Shown here: positions 50,410 through 60,599 of the stretch, one piece after another
Numbering within the stretch: the first letter of the stretch is position 1
How the letters are laid out: each line of letters begins with the position of its first letter
Origin: Sthenelais limicola
Taxonomy: Eukaryota > Annelida > Polychaeta > Phyllodocida > Sigalionidae
Assembly: GCA_942159475.1 (NCBI GenBank)
Contig: OW804096.1
Coordinates: forward strand, 108,412,194-108,476,193
Length of the DNA stretch: 64,000 nt
Direction: 5' to 3'
Made by a program: the position numbers and the translations under genes
Notes under the pieces: model-generated
What the model was told of the DNA's origin: nothing
Database searches by the model: none
What the model saw: the letters and a program-made list of their open reading frames with translations, nothing else

Positions 50410-51872
50410 TTTTTTGAAGCCTGAGATGCTGGTTTCTTATGGAATGGTTGGTTATTCCTTCGGCCAGCACCGTCGCCGCTATGTAAATTGGCTTGAGCTG
50501 TTCTTTTATTTTGGCAATCCTTGACGGCATGGGCGTTCTCTCTCTCTTTCATTGCAAAATAACAATAACCACACACATGTAGAAACCTGGTATTGCCATC
50601 CGTGTGGCTGTTCTCATGGTCACAGTTGTCAAAATTAAAGTCTCTACAGATTGCTTGGTTGTTTGCCTTCGTATTAGTATCCACGCTTCTTGCACCTTGT
50701 GTGTCCCAGGCCATTTTAACACGGTAATCATTGAATACATCAGTGTGGGACCACTCGTTTTGCTCCTCCAGGATAAGATCCAGGCACGCTTGAGACCATG
50801 CATGCGCCGAATCCCAAGTGCGGAGAGCTGTATCCTCAGCTAGAGTTGCGAGATGGTGGAGCATAAACCACGATGTCGACCCGTATTTTACGTTATTCAT
50901 GGTCATGCGTGCGAAGCCGCAGGTATATTCAGCAAGGGACAACTCTCTCTTCTGTTTTTTGATACGTGCCGCCATATCTGGCGGTAGAGAAGTTTCAGGT
51001 GCATTGAAAATTTCAACCCTACCTCGTCTTCCTGTAGACCTATACTGTGCGTCAAGGGCTCGCTTAACAACCTTCGAAGAGCGATGTCTTGCTGTTAAGC
51101 GACGAGGAGAAGGGAGCGAGTCACTATCCGAAGCTGACTCCTCCGAACTGTCTGCGGGCTGGCGTGATCTATAAGAGTAGGCCGGGTGCCGGCTGCGTAG
51201 AGGCGGGCTGTCACTATAGTCACTATGCTTCTTCTTCCTCCGTCCGTGATGGTGACGGTGGCTATCTCTCGTAAATTGCCTTTCCCGGGGGCGTTTAAAT
51301 GTCACTATAGTATCGTCCGAGTCCTCAGTTTGGGTTTGCTCAAAGTCACTTTGTGAAACATCCACTCTAGACCGTTTAGGCGTGCGGTATACTTGGTGCG
51401 ACGCCGGCGGTGACTGCCGCTGCCTCGTGTAGCTGTCACGATGACTGACACTGGCTGACGCAGTCTGAATGGCTGTCGTACAGATCTGTTGTAGCATATC
51501 TGACATTTGCTGCATCGGATTCACACAAACTACTGGGGCGTTCTTTGGCCTTCCACGCCTTTTCGGAGTAACGATAGTCTTTCGTTTGGCACGTAAACCA
51601 CGTCTGGGCAATACTTTATTGGGCGTCTGAGGCGGTCCATCATCTTCCCCGCCGGCAGAATCCCGTAAAGCATGCTCGTCAGCGGCTTCCGCCATATTGG
51701 CGTGCTCGGCCCTCTCCTCTGGCGTGAAGTCTTGTTCTTCATAAGTTTCCTCCTCGTCTTTATGGTCGTCGACTATTATTTGCGTTTGTTTAAGAAGCCT
51801 TTCCTCCTCCTGTTTCTTTAGTTTCTCTGCCTTTTTAGCGGCTTTTGCGGTAGTAGTAGCTTTGGGAGGCAT
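50403..51872 (-). CDS. Gag-like protein of the Ngaro element
   Basis: I choose the ATG at 51872 (G at -3), giving 489 residues. The open frame extends to 51989, but only from a GTG inside repeat A1. Residues 5-70 are charged and probably helical. A KRRGRPKN stretch at 104-111 looks like an AT-hook. Residues 147-281 are rich in Arg, Ser and Asp. Residues 309-391 form a conserved-looking helical block (LAEYTCGFARM onwards), probably capsid-like. A Cys/His cluster near the C-terminus (C409, C417, H432, C434, C437, H448, C453) resembles the zinc-binding module of DIRS/Ngaro Gag proteins. The likely role is packaging element RNA in cytoplasmic particles. The gene ends just after a -1 slippery site, so part of translation should continue as Gag-Pol. 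Confidence 0.8.
   Translation of the reverse strand: MPPKATTTAKAAKKAEKLKKQEEERLLKQTQIIVDDHKDEEETYEEQDFTPEERAEHANMAEAADEHALRDSAGGEDDGPPQTPNKVLPRRGLRAKRKTIVTPKRRGRPKNAPVVCVNPMQQMSDMLQQICTTAIQTASASVSHRDSYTRQRQSPPASHQVYRTPKRSRVDVSQSDFEQTQTEDSDDTIVTFKRPRERQFTRDSHRHHHGRRKKKHSDYSDSPPLRSRHPAYSYRSRQPADSSEESASDSDSLPSPRRLTARHRSSKVVKRALDAQYRSTGRRGRVEIFNAPETSLPPDMAARIKKQKRELSLAEYTCGFARMTMNNVKYGSTSWFMLHHLATLAEDTALRTWDSAHAWSQACLDLILEEQNEWSHTDVFNDYRVKMAWDTQGARSVDTNTKANNQAICRDFNFDNCDHENSHTDGNTRFLHVCGYCYFAMKERENAHAVKDCQNKRTAQANLHSGDGAGRRNNQPFHKKPASQASKNS
50409..50415 (-). promoter_or_regulatory. -1 programmed ribosomal frameshift heptamer
   Basis: On the minus strand the heptamer is A AAA AAC, in the exact X XXY YYZ register relative to the gag frame: the codons are TCA AAA AAC TCT TAA. 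The RT frame is open through this point (it begins after a stop at 50439-50437) and lies in the -1 frame, so slippage here joins Gag to Pol. The zero-frame stop is six bases beyond the heptamer. I see no strong hairpin or pseudoknot directly downstream. Confidence 0.75.
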
Positions 51873-51893
51873 AGCGGAGGTTATCACAACAAG

Positions 51894-52027
51894 GATTTCG
51901 CTTCTGACTAGGGTGCGAGCGAAGGTCCAAGTGGCGTGTCTGACAGACTTGGCCCAGAGTTCAGTTCTAAGTCGTGAAGGTGGCGCCACCCATTCAATGC
52001 CCTATAATGACACGTCATTATTAGCCT
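51894..52027 (-). repeat. Split direct repeat A1 (5' terminal copy)
   Basis: These 134 bp are identical to A2 (46752-46885) at every position. This copy forms the 5' end of the element and probably carries its promoter and 5' leader. It holds three internal palindromes: GGTGGCGCCACC (51979-51990), GTCTG-A-CAGAC (51938-51948) and TAATGAC-AC-GTCATTA (52005-52020), the last only 7 bp inside the element end. Two short upstream ATG frames lie in it if transcription starts near the end. Gag begins 21 bp downstream. Confidence 0.92.
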
Positions 52028-55000
52028 AATTGTATTCAATTGTTTTCAATCGTACTTGATACTAGGAATATAAGTTTGTAGTGTACATGTATTATATACC
52101 TCTAACTGTTTTGTCATATGCATTTTTTGTATTGATAAAATTATGTCCTTGTTAATTGCAGGTGAGTTGATCAATTCGTAATTAACCATCAATACGGTAA
52201 GTAACGACCTCGAAAATTGCACAATGGAATGCAAATATAAGAAATGATTGACAAGTATACAAGCAGAACGATGACAAATAGCATCTTCCCAGGCAGGGCA
52301 TGCTTATATAATATATCCATTTGCAGTAGCTTGTTTCGATAAATCCGATCTAAAAATCCATGATAACGGATTCACCCCTAACCTCAGCAAACCTTGACAT
52401 CCCTTGCTACTATAAGTTGCGGTCTCGCTCTAAAAGCGTGAGATATGTGACAGCATATCGCGGATCTGGTTCACAGGATCTATAATATAGATTTAGAGTT
52501 GCTGGATTGTGAAATAACTTCATAGGAATTGTTTCGTGCGTACAATACAACATTCATATTCTTGTTACCTGTCTACTATTAACAAAAGCGATAATATTAC
52601 CGTGCATTTAACAAAAATGATATATCTCTTAGTTCCTCACTGTGGCACTGGTAATATCAGAACTTGATACTGGTGGCGGCGAGGAGAGTCCTTCAAAAGT
52701 TAGTAATAGACGGTATGGCAATTCCAGACCCGGGATTCTGTATATCTGGACTGTGCAGAGATTGGCGGCAGAACCATCAGTCAATAACAAGGGACCTCTT
52801 TGTGAAGGATAATATGGATGGAATAGCGATGAATTGGTGAAATTACTGTGGCACCTCGTCTCCGTGTTGTTATTCCAACTTATCTACGACCCAGGAGAAA
52901 GATAATACAACAGCCTATTGCCAGTCGCCTTCTCTAATGAACTGTGGCATGTGGAATAAGCTTTTGCGACTGGCAGAAAAAGCAGAACAAATTCATATCT
53001 GTTCCTTAGCGTATATCTAAAAGTTTTATCTCACTCCGGAATAGACCAATCACTTTCATGAATTGTAAATTGTATTTAGTTCCCTCCGCCTACTGTGTAT
53101 TCATAGGAATACGCCTCTATGTGATTCTATACAACGACCCAGTCCTACAAGCACGTCTTGCATAACATTCGTTATGATGGGTCATAGGAATCTGATATAT
53201 GTGTGTGTGTGCGTGGGTGTGGGTGGTTGTGAAGACAACGTGCATGCAGACATGTAAAGAATATGTAATAATGAAAAAAAACATATTGAGCTTAGTAAAA
53301 ACAAAATACAGCAGCGCAAAACGATCACTCTACTGTTCTATTATTGTCTTCTTTTCATCTCGCTCTCTTGCTAAACGAGATTAGTACTCACTTTTCTTCT
53401 CCAACCCAAACCCAAACTCATACCATCATGTGGGGCATTTTTTTAAAACTATACTTAGAAATTGCAGGATAGCGGATCGAAATATTCTTATCAAATATCT
53501 ATTGTTGATTTTGAAAATAGAAATAATTTCAGTGAGATGAGATTTGGGTCAAATAGCCTATATCTTTGAAAAGTAATTGCATGTTTGGTTAAATGTGGTG
53601 TGATGATGATAAATAGATCCCAAATTGTGTATAATTTGCAAGATTTGGAAAAAAGGAATTCAAGGGGAATTGATAATCAATGTAATTATGCTAATAGGTT
53701 TGTCGGTGGCGAAATTATTAAATGTGTGCATAGTGTGGTAAGGGGGGAGCGATCGAGAGCGCCATCTCTTGTGGAAATGACAAATAAGCCCTCACTTTTA
53801 AAACTGTTGACATCTGGGATTTGTATTATAGTAGAATGAACTCCTGTCATTCGCAAGACGAGTCTGATGGAGGGTGTAAAACTTTAAAGAGGGTCTAATT
53901 GATTTGTGTCCTAGCGCCAACATGGAATAGAAAAATGAATAAATGATGAATTTGAAAATTGCCACACCCGAGTTGTGAGTGACCGTTGGCAGAACCTCCG
54001 TATCCTTCACACCACGCATCTCTGACAGGCCAGAGCTAGAACCGAAAAAGACCTGTAGGCTGTTTCCTAGCATATTGGTCATCTCAAATGAAAATACCAC
54101 CTTTGATGTTCATACTGCCAAAGGCCGAGATTGCTGTTCCATAAAAGACGTATTGGCGTGATATATAAGTCATCAGCATAAGAATGTATCGCTATTATCA
54201 ACTAAAGAAAGGAGGAGGTCTGGTTTGAGAGGAGGGACCCCAGGCAGGTTGTGGGAGGTAGTCTATTTCATACCTGCTACCGTGAAAGGGTTAAAGATCA
54301 TAACCTTGGGTTAGTACATCGCCCCAGGCTAATCCTTTGGTCTAGTGGACATTTATCTTATATCTCCTGTCAGGTCTTTAAAGTCTTCAATAAACACTTA
54401 AGGGAGGTCTTTGGTGGTCGTTGCATTCGGGCCGAATTCTTTGTGATCAAACCTACATATTAGGATATTTGAGAAGATACCTTGCCATTCAGAGACCAGA
54501 TGGGGCAGAGCTCTTTCCTGGGGCTGAGCTGACCGCAGTGACAGGTGTGCACTGACACCTAAGATCGCTCTGGTCTTTTACACATCGTTTCTGTAAATTT
54601 ATTGTGACATTAAACAGGTCCCCTTACAGATTAACAAGCTTGTAAAGGAGATCAAATGCATAGGCAATACTAAACATCTGCCATCGCTAAGTATACTCGG
54701 AAAATTAATGTAGCAGGTAACAACAATAGGCCATTAAACGTAAATTTATATCCCGAATGATAGAGATAGTCTTTTAGCATCGCGCGCCATTAGTTAAATA
54801 GATTCTAAAGGTTTAGAATGTAAATACTATGACACAAAGAGAAAACATGAGTGGTAATATTCGTATTAGGTCGTGGGAATATTTGGCTTGTGGTTTCATC
54901 TTTATGTATCATTTACTGGGGCTGGACGTGTGCGACCAAAGTAAAATCAGCATTGCTTATGCTGTATTGGCAGCATATTTGATCCCAAACTTTCTTATCA

Positions 55001-55338
55001 GGAACCAACCAGGCCAACTACTTTGATATGGCGTATTGAAAGTTCATTGAAGGCCAGTGATAACCGAATGGAATGGGTCAGTCTCGACGAATCGCAGCCC
55101 CGGGCGAAAAGCATTTTCGCTGAAAATAAACACAAACTTACGACCGCCATCCATGCCTCTATAACAGAGAACCTATGTATACCCAAACCCCTCCAACTCA
55201 CTTTTCTCACTTAATTCGATTTTAGCCTCTCTAATTCTTTGACAACTCGACAGGGAAATGCATCAATAACTACATGTGTGAGTTTAAAAGAAAACCGAGC
55301 CCCAGATATTAGTGAAATTAAAAAATAAAATGTGCCAA
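52028..55338. other. Non-coding stretch between the transposon and the G-free locus
   Basis: Short frames only, none recognisable. A GT-rich microsatellite lies at 53200-53230. No gene was seen. Confidence 0.5.
53200..53230 (+). repeat. GT-rich microsatellite
   Basis: (GT)5 followed by interrupted GT/GGGT units. Confidence 0.75.
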
Positions 55339-55377
55339 GCACTACTGTTAGCAGTGCGCGGGCATTGATTGCTGCAG

Positions 55378-55705
55378 CTCATCACCCCTCACCTACCACT
55401 ACACCACCTATACCATACAAACACACTAACCATTTCCACTTCCTCTCCCCTCACTTCACTTCCAACCACTAAACACTAAACATTTCACCCACCCACCCAC
55501 CCACACCTATTTTTCATCTAACTCTCATTCCTCCATACCAATTATTTATTATTATCAAATCAATTTTATCATACTTCAATTTCTTTTATAATTCATCTCC
55601 TTTACCAATTTTATCATCATCCAAATATACTCTTTTATACAAACTATTTATTACCAAATATTTTATATAAACTTTATTAATTAAATAAATATCTAATTTC
55701 CCAAA
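55378..55705. repeat. 328-bp tract with no guanine on the plus strand
   Basis: From 55378 to 55705 there is not one G, while C makes up about 31% (102 by my count). C content falls from about 45-50% at the left to about 15% at the right. The flanking DNA has ordinary G content on both sides. On the minus strand the tract is C-free and G/A/T-only, and includes (GGGT)4-type repeats. No tandem unit explains the whole length. It sits beside a tRNA-like sequence on the minus strand and may be the body of a small mobile element, but it is unlike any family I know. Confidence 0.95.
55488..55502 (-). repeat. Four-run G-quadruplex motif inside the G-free tract
   Basis: On the minus strand four GGG runs are separated by single T bases. 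This is the short-loop pattern of very stable parallel G-quadruplexes. The plus strand is the corresponding C-rich, i-motif-type sequence. Confidence 0.75.
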
Positions 55706-55741
55706 GCTGCCTTCATCTTCCATTCCTTTCCATAATATCGG

Positions 55742-55759
55742 CGAGTCAGCAATGACTCG
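55742..55759. repeat. 7-bp stem hairpin beside the tRNA-like sequence
   Basis: CGAGTCA-GCAA-TGACTCG is a perfect inverted repeat with a 4-nt loop, between the G-free tract and the tRNA-like head. It could be part of the same element. Confidence 0.6.
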
Positions 55760-55785
55760 AAAATCAGACAAATGTAAAAAGGCGG

Positions 55786-55854
55786 CCTGCTCTGGGATTC
55801 GATTTCACAATGTCCAGTTTCAATCTTAGATGCTAACCACTTGACCATAGGGGA
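55786..55854 (-). pseudogene. tRNA-like sequence (tRNA pseudogene or SINE head)
   Basis: On the minus strand an A-box-like TGGTCAAGTGG and a B-box-like ATCGAATCCC occur at tRNA spacing. A T-arm (TGTGA/TCCCA, 4 of 5 pairs) and a weak anticodon stem can be drawn, and the start TCCCCTATGGTC resembles tRNA-Glu. The acceptor ends (TCCCCTA and GAGCAGG) barely pair and the anticodon cannot be assigned, so it is not a functional tRNA. A TTTTT Pol III terminator-like run follows at 55780-55776. It fits either a tRNA pseudogene or the head of a tRNA-derived SINE whose body runs into the C-free (minus-strand) tract. Confidence 0.5.
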
Positions 55855-55924
55855 TTCTAGAGAAGATGGATAAACAATGGGCATAACCATTGATGCATCA
55901 CTTATGTTTACTTTAATCCCCCCC

Positions 55925-55959
55925 CCCCATTCTCCTCATGATGATTGAGGAGAATGGGG
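55925..55959. repeat. 14-bp stem hairpin at the end of a C run
   Basis: CCCCATTCTCCTCA and TGAGGAGAATGGGG are perfect complements around a 7-nt loop, TGATGAT. The left arm begins inside an 11-base C run (55918-55928). It may be a fold-back element or a replication-slippage product. Confidence 0.75.
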
Positions 55960-58900
55960 CAATACATTTTTAAGGTCCCCGTGTTTGCTGCGGGTAATTT
56001 AATGATTCAAATTAATCATAAAAATATATCATGCATCTGCAATCTATTTCTATAATATGCGAATGCAGGACTTCTTGGTCTGCATGCTTCCTGGACTATT
56101 GCTTGGACCACACACAGTGTTGGCCAAACTGCATATAGTATTCGGTTTAACGGTTGTCGGTTCGAGATCGCTAAGAGGCTGAATTGGCCACCACCATTTT
56201 TCAATTAGTCATACCGCCTTTGTTGGTGTCCATAAATAAGCCTGGCCTGAAGTGGGATTCATATTGGTTTAGATACCTTACGCTGTAGTGCCTCCTATAG
56301 CCACAATTCGGTAAAGTGTCATCGATGAGCTGAGTGACGAATGTCTCTTACGTCATGAACTATCCTGCAATTGAGAGGTTTAAAGGATAACACAAACAAA
56401 TATCCATCGGTCAAAATGAAGAAATGGTAGTCCCTTTCTAGTTGATGCAGGTTGCATGCAATTAATTATGGAGTGACATTATATCCAGTTGAGTGTCTAC
56501 TCGAAAGGCACTTGTAGGAAGACTGAAATACCAAAAGGAACGAGTATTTCCATTCGTTGACCGTTCATATTTTCCTTGGGGGTCATATATTTGATTTTGC
56601 TTCATTTATCTATACTGGTATACCTTATTGTGTCATATGTATACACCCCTAAATTTTGATTCATTACACCTATAGCTGTTACCCCTACAACAATTTCTTG
56701 TAGATATATTATATTTTATTGAAAGGTCATATGGACCGTACAAAATACATACATGATCATACAATTTCCTTATGTTTTGTATAAATCAACGACAATAATA
56801 ATTAGAATTAGAAATCAAATAGATACAAGTGATCGATTTTTAGGCTACCGTTATTGATTTAGGCTATCGTTGATTTATCTTGTATCATTGCACATGATTA
56901 TGATCTTTGAAAATCTATTGATTTAGGCCTTAATTATTATTATAGTTTGATTTAATCGATATTGATTAATTTACTGTTATCTTATATTTTCCTGCTCCTA
57001 ACGTCCATAATCATACTTTACATTATTGGATTTGTTTCACATACAAAAGCAACATAATCCTAAACTTAAGCTATGGCAAGCAGAATTTGACAATGAATGT
57101 GGCTTGAGCTATAATAATATTATTTGAAAATGATAAGGGTTTTCTTGATTTAGACTCACCCTTAGTGGGATTAGCATAATATAATAGCTTTCAAGCGATG
57201 GACATTGGACTATAGCACGGCATATTTCTGAAAGAACTGCAGATGAACAAGCTATTATTTTTTACAACATAAAAACAAATACACATGTGTACATATTCCA
57301 TCGTTTCCTGGGATACAGGGTACACTAATTGCGGGAAATATGATACATATTATCGATGGATTTAGTCATCAAATGATTTTCTTCCCAAGGAAAGGTCATG
57401 AGTAGCAGAAGGGTAAAGCGCATCGACCTGCAGAGACAGGCAATCCTCACGAAAAGCAAGCTTCCCTTGCTCCTCGTAATACGTGATGCAAAAGAAAATT
57501 ATACGGCATCGCTGCTTTGACAAAGGCTTTTATTTGTCGGAAATACGAGCATGTGAAAGCGGGGGGACATACCAGGTAAAGCAAGTTAAACGATGCAGGA
57601 TCTCGAGAAGGAGTTTTAGAGGGAGCGGACCTCAAGAAAAGCACTATGATTTCTCTCCTTATTGACAGTGCGTGTCCTGACAACGTGCATAGCCCGAAAC
57701 GCGTGACACTGAACATGGGCGGATATTGCACTGAAATGCACCCTATAGATTTATGCCTCGAGCATAAACAAAAAAAATTCCACGGCAGCAACGATCAATG
57801 ACCAAGTCGAAAACTACCTTGTGTAAGGTGACGTATTAAAGAGGGTGCATGATCTGGATTTAAGATTGTAGATACAGGTGGGTCCCAGAAGGGATTGATG
57901 GGAAATAATGTCATAAAACATAACATCTGTTCCTTTACTTGTATGAGTAGCCTACCAATGATGAACTTTCTAATCACATTCTTAGCATGGTATTCCTTTA
58001 TTTTCATAGTATTATAAGGACATCTATTACCTTTTGTAGATGAGGGTCGTTGAACTATTTCTTATATGTTATACCATAGTGTTTCCTTATGCGTTCGAAG
58101 CGATATCTGTTATGGTCAAATTAGCTGGCTACCGCAATGCAAGAGGATTCCAATGTTTTTATAGTATTCCTTATCAGTACCATTCTGCTTGAAATACTCT
58201 CATAAATATGTGCAGTATGGTTCGACGTGTACACCAAATCCCCATACCACTCTCATATCTCTGTATATATGCTATGTTAAACATTAGCCAGTCAACCATC
58301 AAAGTACTCGTTGACAGGTTGCGCTATAACCTGAAAGGATCACCCTCCAAAATCATGTATCTGGCTTCTACTTCTATAGACCTGTATCTCTATACATAGT
58401 ATATTGTATACACATACATAGGAAAACGAAGAAAATTTGTTCAATGGATGATGCAAATTCAAGTGCATTGTATACGCAACTTGGACCTTATAAGTATCAT
58501 AGAGAAAACATATATATTTAACCTATGCCACTCACTTCATATAGTATACTGCATGCATATGGATTGAGACCTCACATCATGATCCAATGTTATGATTGCC
58601 ACCGAAGTCATCTTTGGTAAGAAAATTGGAGCCTAGTGTCTAGAAACATCTTGTGATAGAGTCGGTCGCATTTCTGGGGGCGAAAACCAAGGGATAAAAC
58701 TCCTTCACATTTCTCGCTCAGAAACGAAAGTTTTTACTTCACACCTGTGAATATAATGATCCATAAAGCGTCCATGGAAACGCCCTGAAATACTTTACTT
58801 TATCCCCTTTTCACTTGTGTACAATGTCCAATCATCCTGAGGTGGCGTAGAATAATTGCAAAGTAGGAATCGATATCCCAATACCCGAACTTGAAGTCGT

Positions 58901-60599
58901 TTATTCGTATGTTAGTTGTCTTATGTGTGCTTATGTATGCATACTCAAAATTCAGGATGTACACACATTAATAATTACTCTGATATTTCAGTAATGTATG
59001 TAGTCGTATGTAGACTCACATACTACATTCCGTAGATGGAAACAAATCCCATCCAACTGATAGTTTTAACTGTATTTCATATATATGTGTATTATATACT
59101 GGGATTCATATAACATCGAATTAAAAATAATGCGCAAAATATCGACAGAATCTGAAGACGGGGAAAGCCATCTAGACACGTTTCGTACTACCTGTCTCTG
59201 GAGATCAAACCATATCCCCATGTTTTCATACTGTTAGCGTCGCCATTAGCATTAGAATTAAAGTGCTGTTTAGGTCTAATTAGGGGTCAAATCATTAAGG
59301 TCACGAAGGGACTTGGGATACCCAGTATGAATAAAATTATCTGTAAAAATAAAAAAAGACTCCTTGATTATACACGATGCAGGGCCAGGAAAGCCGTTAA
59401 CGCAGTAGGCGTCCAATCACTGACATACCATTGTTATCTGATCTGAGAGGCTCTGGATGGCAATAGTCCCGGCAAACGAACAACAACTGTCCAACAACAA
59501 CAGCCACATGAAAGATTCTTGTTTCGCTGCCCTTACCAGGTTCCCCCTATTTACCCCTGAGTGAATGGCGAGGAAGACCTTTTACCAGAGGCGCTGCACT
59601 TTCTTTAAGGATGACATTCTATGTGAATCCATTCTACCGGGGGTGAGAACGCATTAATAGGAGGTATTCGCTGAGAGGGCGACTGCCAAGTATAAATTAC
59701 ATGGGATGCCCTTCTTATTGCCCTGACTTGTCACTGAAAATGTCAGAGGGTGAGATGGCCTCTGCTTAATCATAGTCCAACGTGCCGATGATTTAGGATG
59801 TGTCTGAAAGCTACCTGAAACCCTAGCCTCAGGTCGTTGGACATTCAGTATAGTTAAAAGTCATAGTCCACCCACCGAAAGGTGTTCTTCTCCCCAGCCT
59901 ATTAATAATCACTGTATGAATTGAACATTTACATAACACCCAAATACCTTTAACATCATGATCTAATGGTAAAATAATGCAAATTTCAGAATGTATACAT
60001 AAATCAATTAAATATGTATGATCCAAACAGTCATGCTAATACTACTAGCAATTATTTGGGGGAGGTGGTAGCATAATTGATGAAACTATATATATAGGAC
60101 GATATAATTTTCAATACAAGAAAATTGGGACATATGAAATCAGGAGTGTCTCTGAAGGTGCTGATAAAGGATCACCTGCTTGTAGAATGTCTGTAACAAG
60201 CACTTCGTCCATGCACGATTCATATATAAGCGTGTGTATTGTGTGCGTTTTATGAAGGTAGTGCCTATCAGATGAACATTTGCCAGGCCTTTTCATCACG
60301 ACAAAGACACCAACACTCGGATGAGAGTCTACAGGGAGGCCATGCTTGGAAGGTCACATTGGTAATTATCAAATACTCATTAACATGGGAGATATGGTAG
60401 ACTGTATGGAGCGAAAGTGTAATAGGAAACTCGGTGTTTATGAGAAGCTATGACCCTGACAACCTAGCCCCAGGCTTGAATGTCCTCTCACCTTATCGCT
60501 ATTATAGAAAACTGCCCATCGCTCATATAGAATAGCGGCAATGTATAGACTCCCCATAGACAAGGTGGATGGTATAGGTAAGGCCATTCATCTTCATAC

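Larger units (their letters stand above)
46502..52027 (-). mobile_element. Ngaro-like tyrosine-recombinase retrotransposon, apparently complete
   Basis: Read on the minus strand, the 5,526-bp element is A1 (52027-51894), gag, RT/RNase H, tyrosine recombinase, B1 (47075-46885), A2 (46885-46752), a 58-bp spacer and B2 (46693-46502). This split-direct-repeat order A1-ORFs-B1-A2-B2 is diagnostic of Ngaro/PAT-type YR retrotransposons. Only 37 residues follow the RNase H IADALSR motif before the recombinase frame, leaving no room for the methyltransferase domain of DIRS/PAT, so Ngaro fits best. No SGNH hydrolase ORF, found in some Ngaros, is present. All catalytic motifs are intact, the repeats are nearly identical, and the gene spacing is very tight. 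The element is visibly richer in CpG than its flanks. It has no target-site duplication, as expected for recombinase-mediated insertion of a circular intermediate. Confidence 0.9.

Noticed and set aside
48241..51274. Several plus-strand frames opposite the RT/RNase H and gag genes
   Set aside because: They are antisense shadows of strongly supported minus-strand genes.
51873..51989. N-terminal 39-codon extension of gag into repeat A1
   Set aside because: It begins at a GTG, not ATG, and lies within the terminal repeat, which is more likely promoter and leader. The ATG at 51872 just after A1 is the better start.
46502..52027. Classification as a DIRS1- or PAT-type element
   Set aside because: DIRS1 has inverted terminal repeats and an internal complementary region, not split direct repeats. 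PAT would need a methyltransferase domain, for which there is no space between RNase H and the recombinase.
46502..52027. Classification as an LTR retrotransposon, since long direct repeats and RT/RNase H are present
   Set aside because: The repeats are split and internal rather than simple LTRs, there is no DDE integrase or aspartic protease, and a tyrosine recombinase is present.
56115..56175. Second tRNA-like A/B box pair on the plus strand
   Set aside because: The B box (GGTTCGAGATC) departs from consensus and no cloverleaf can be drawn.
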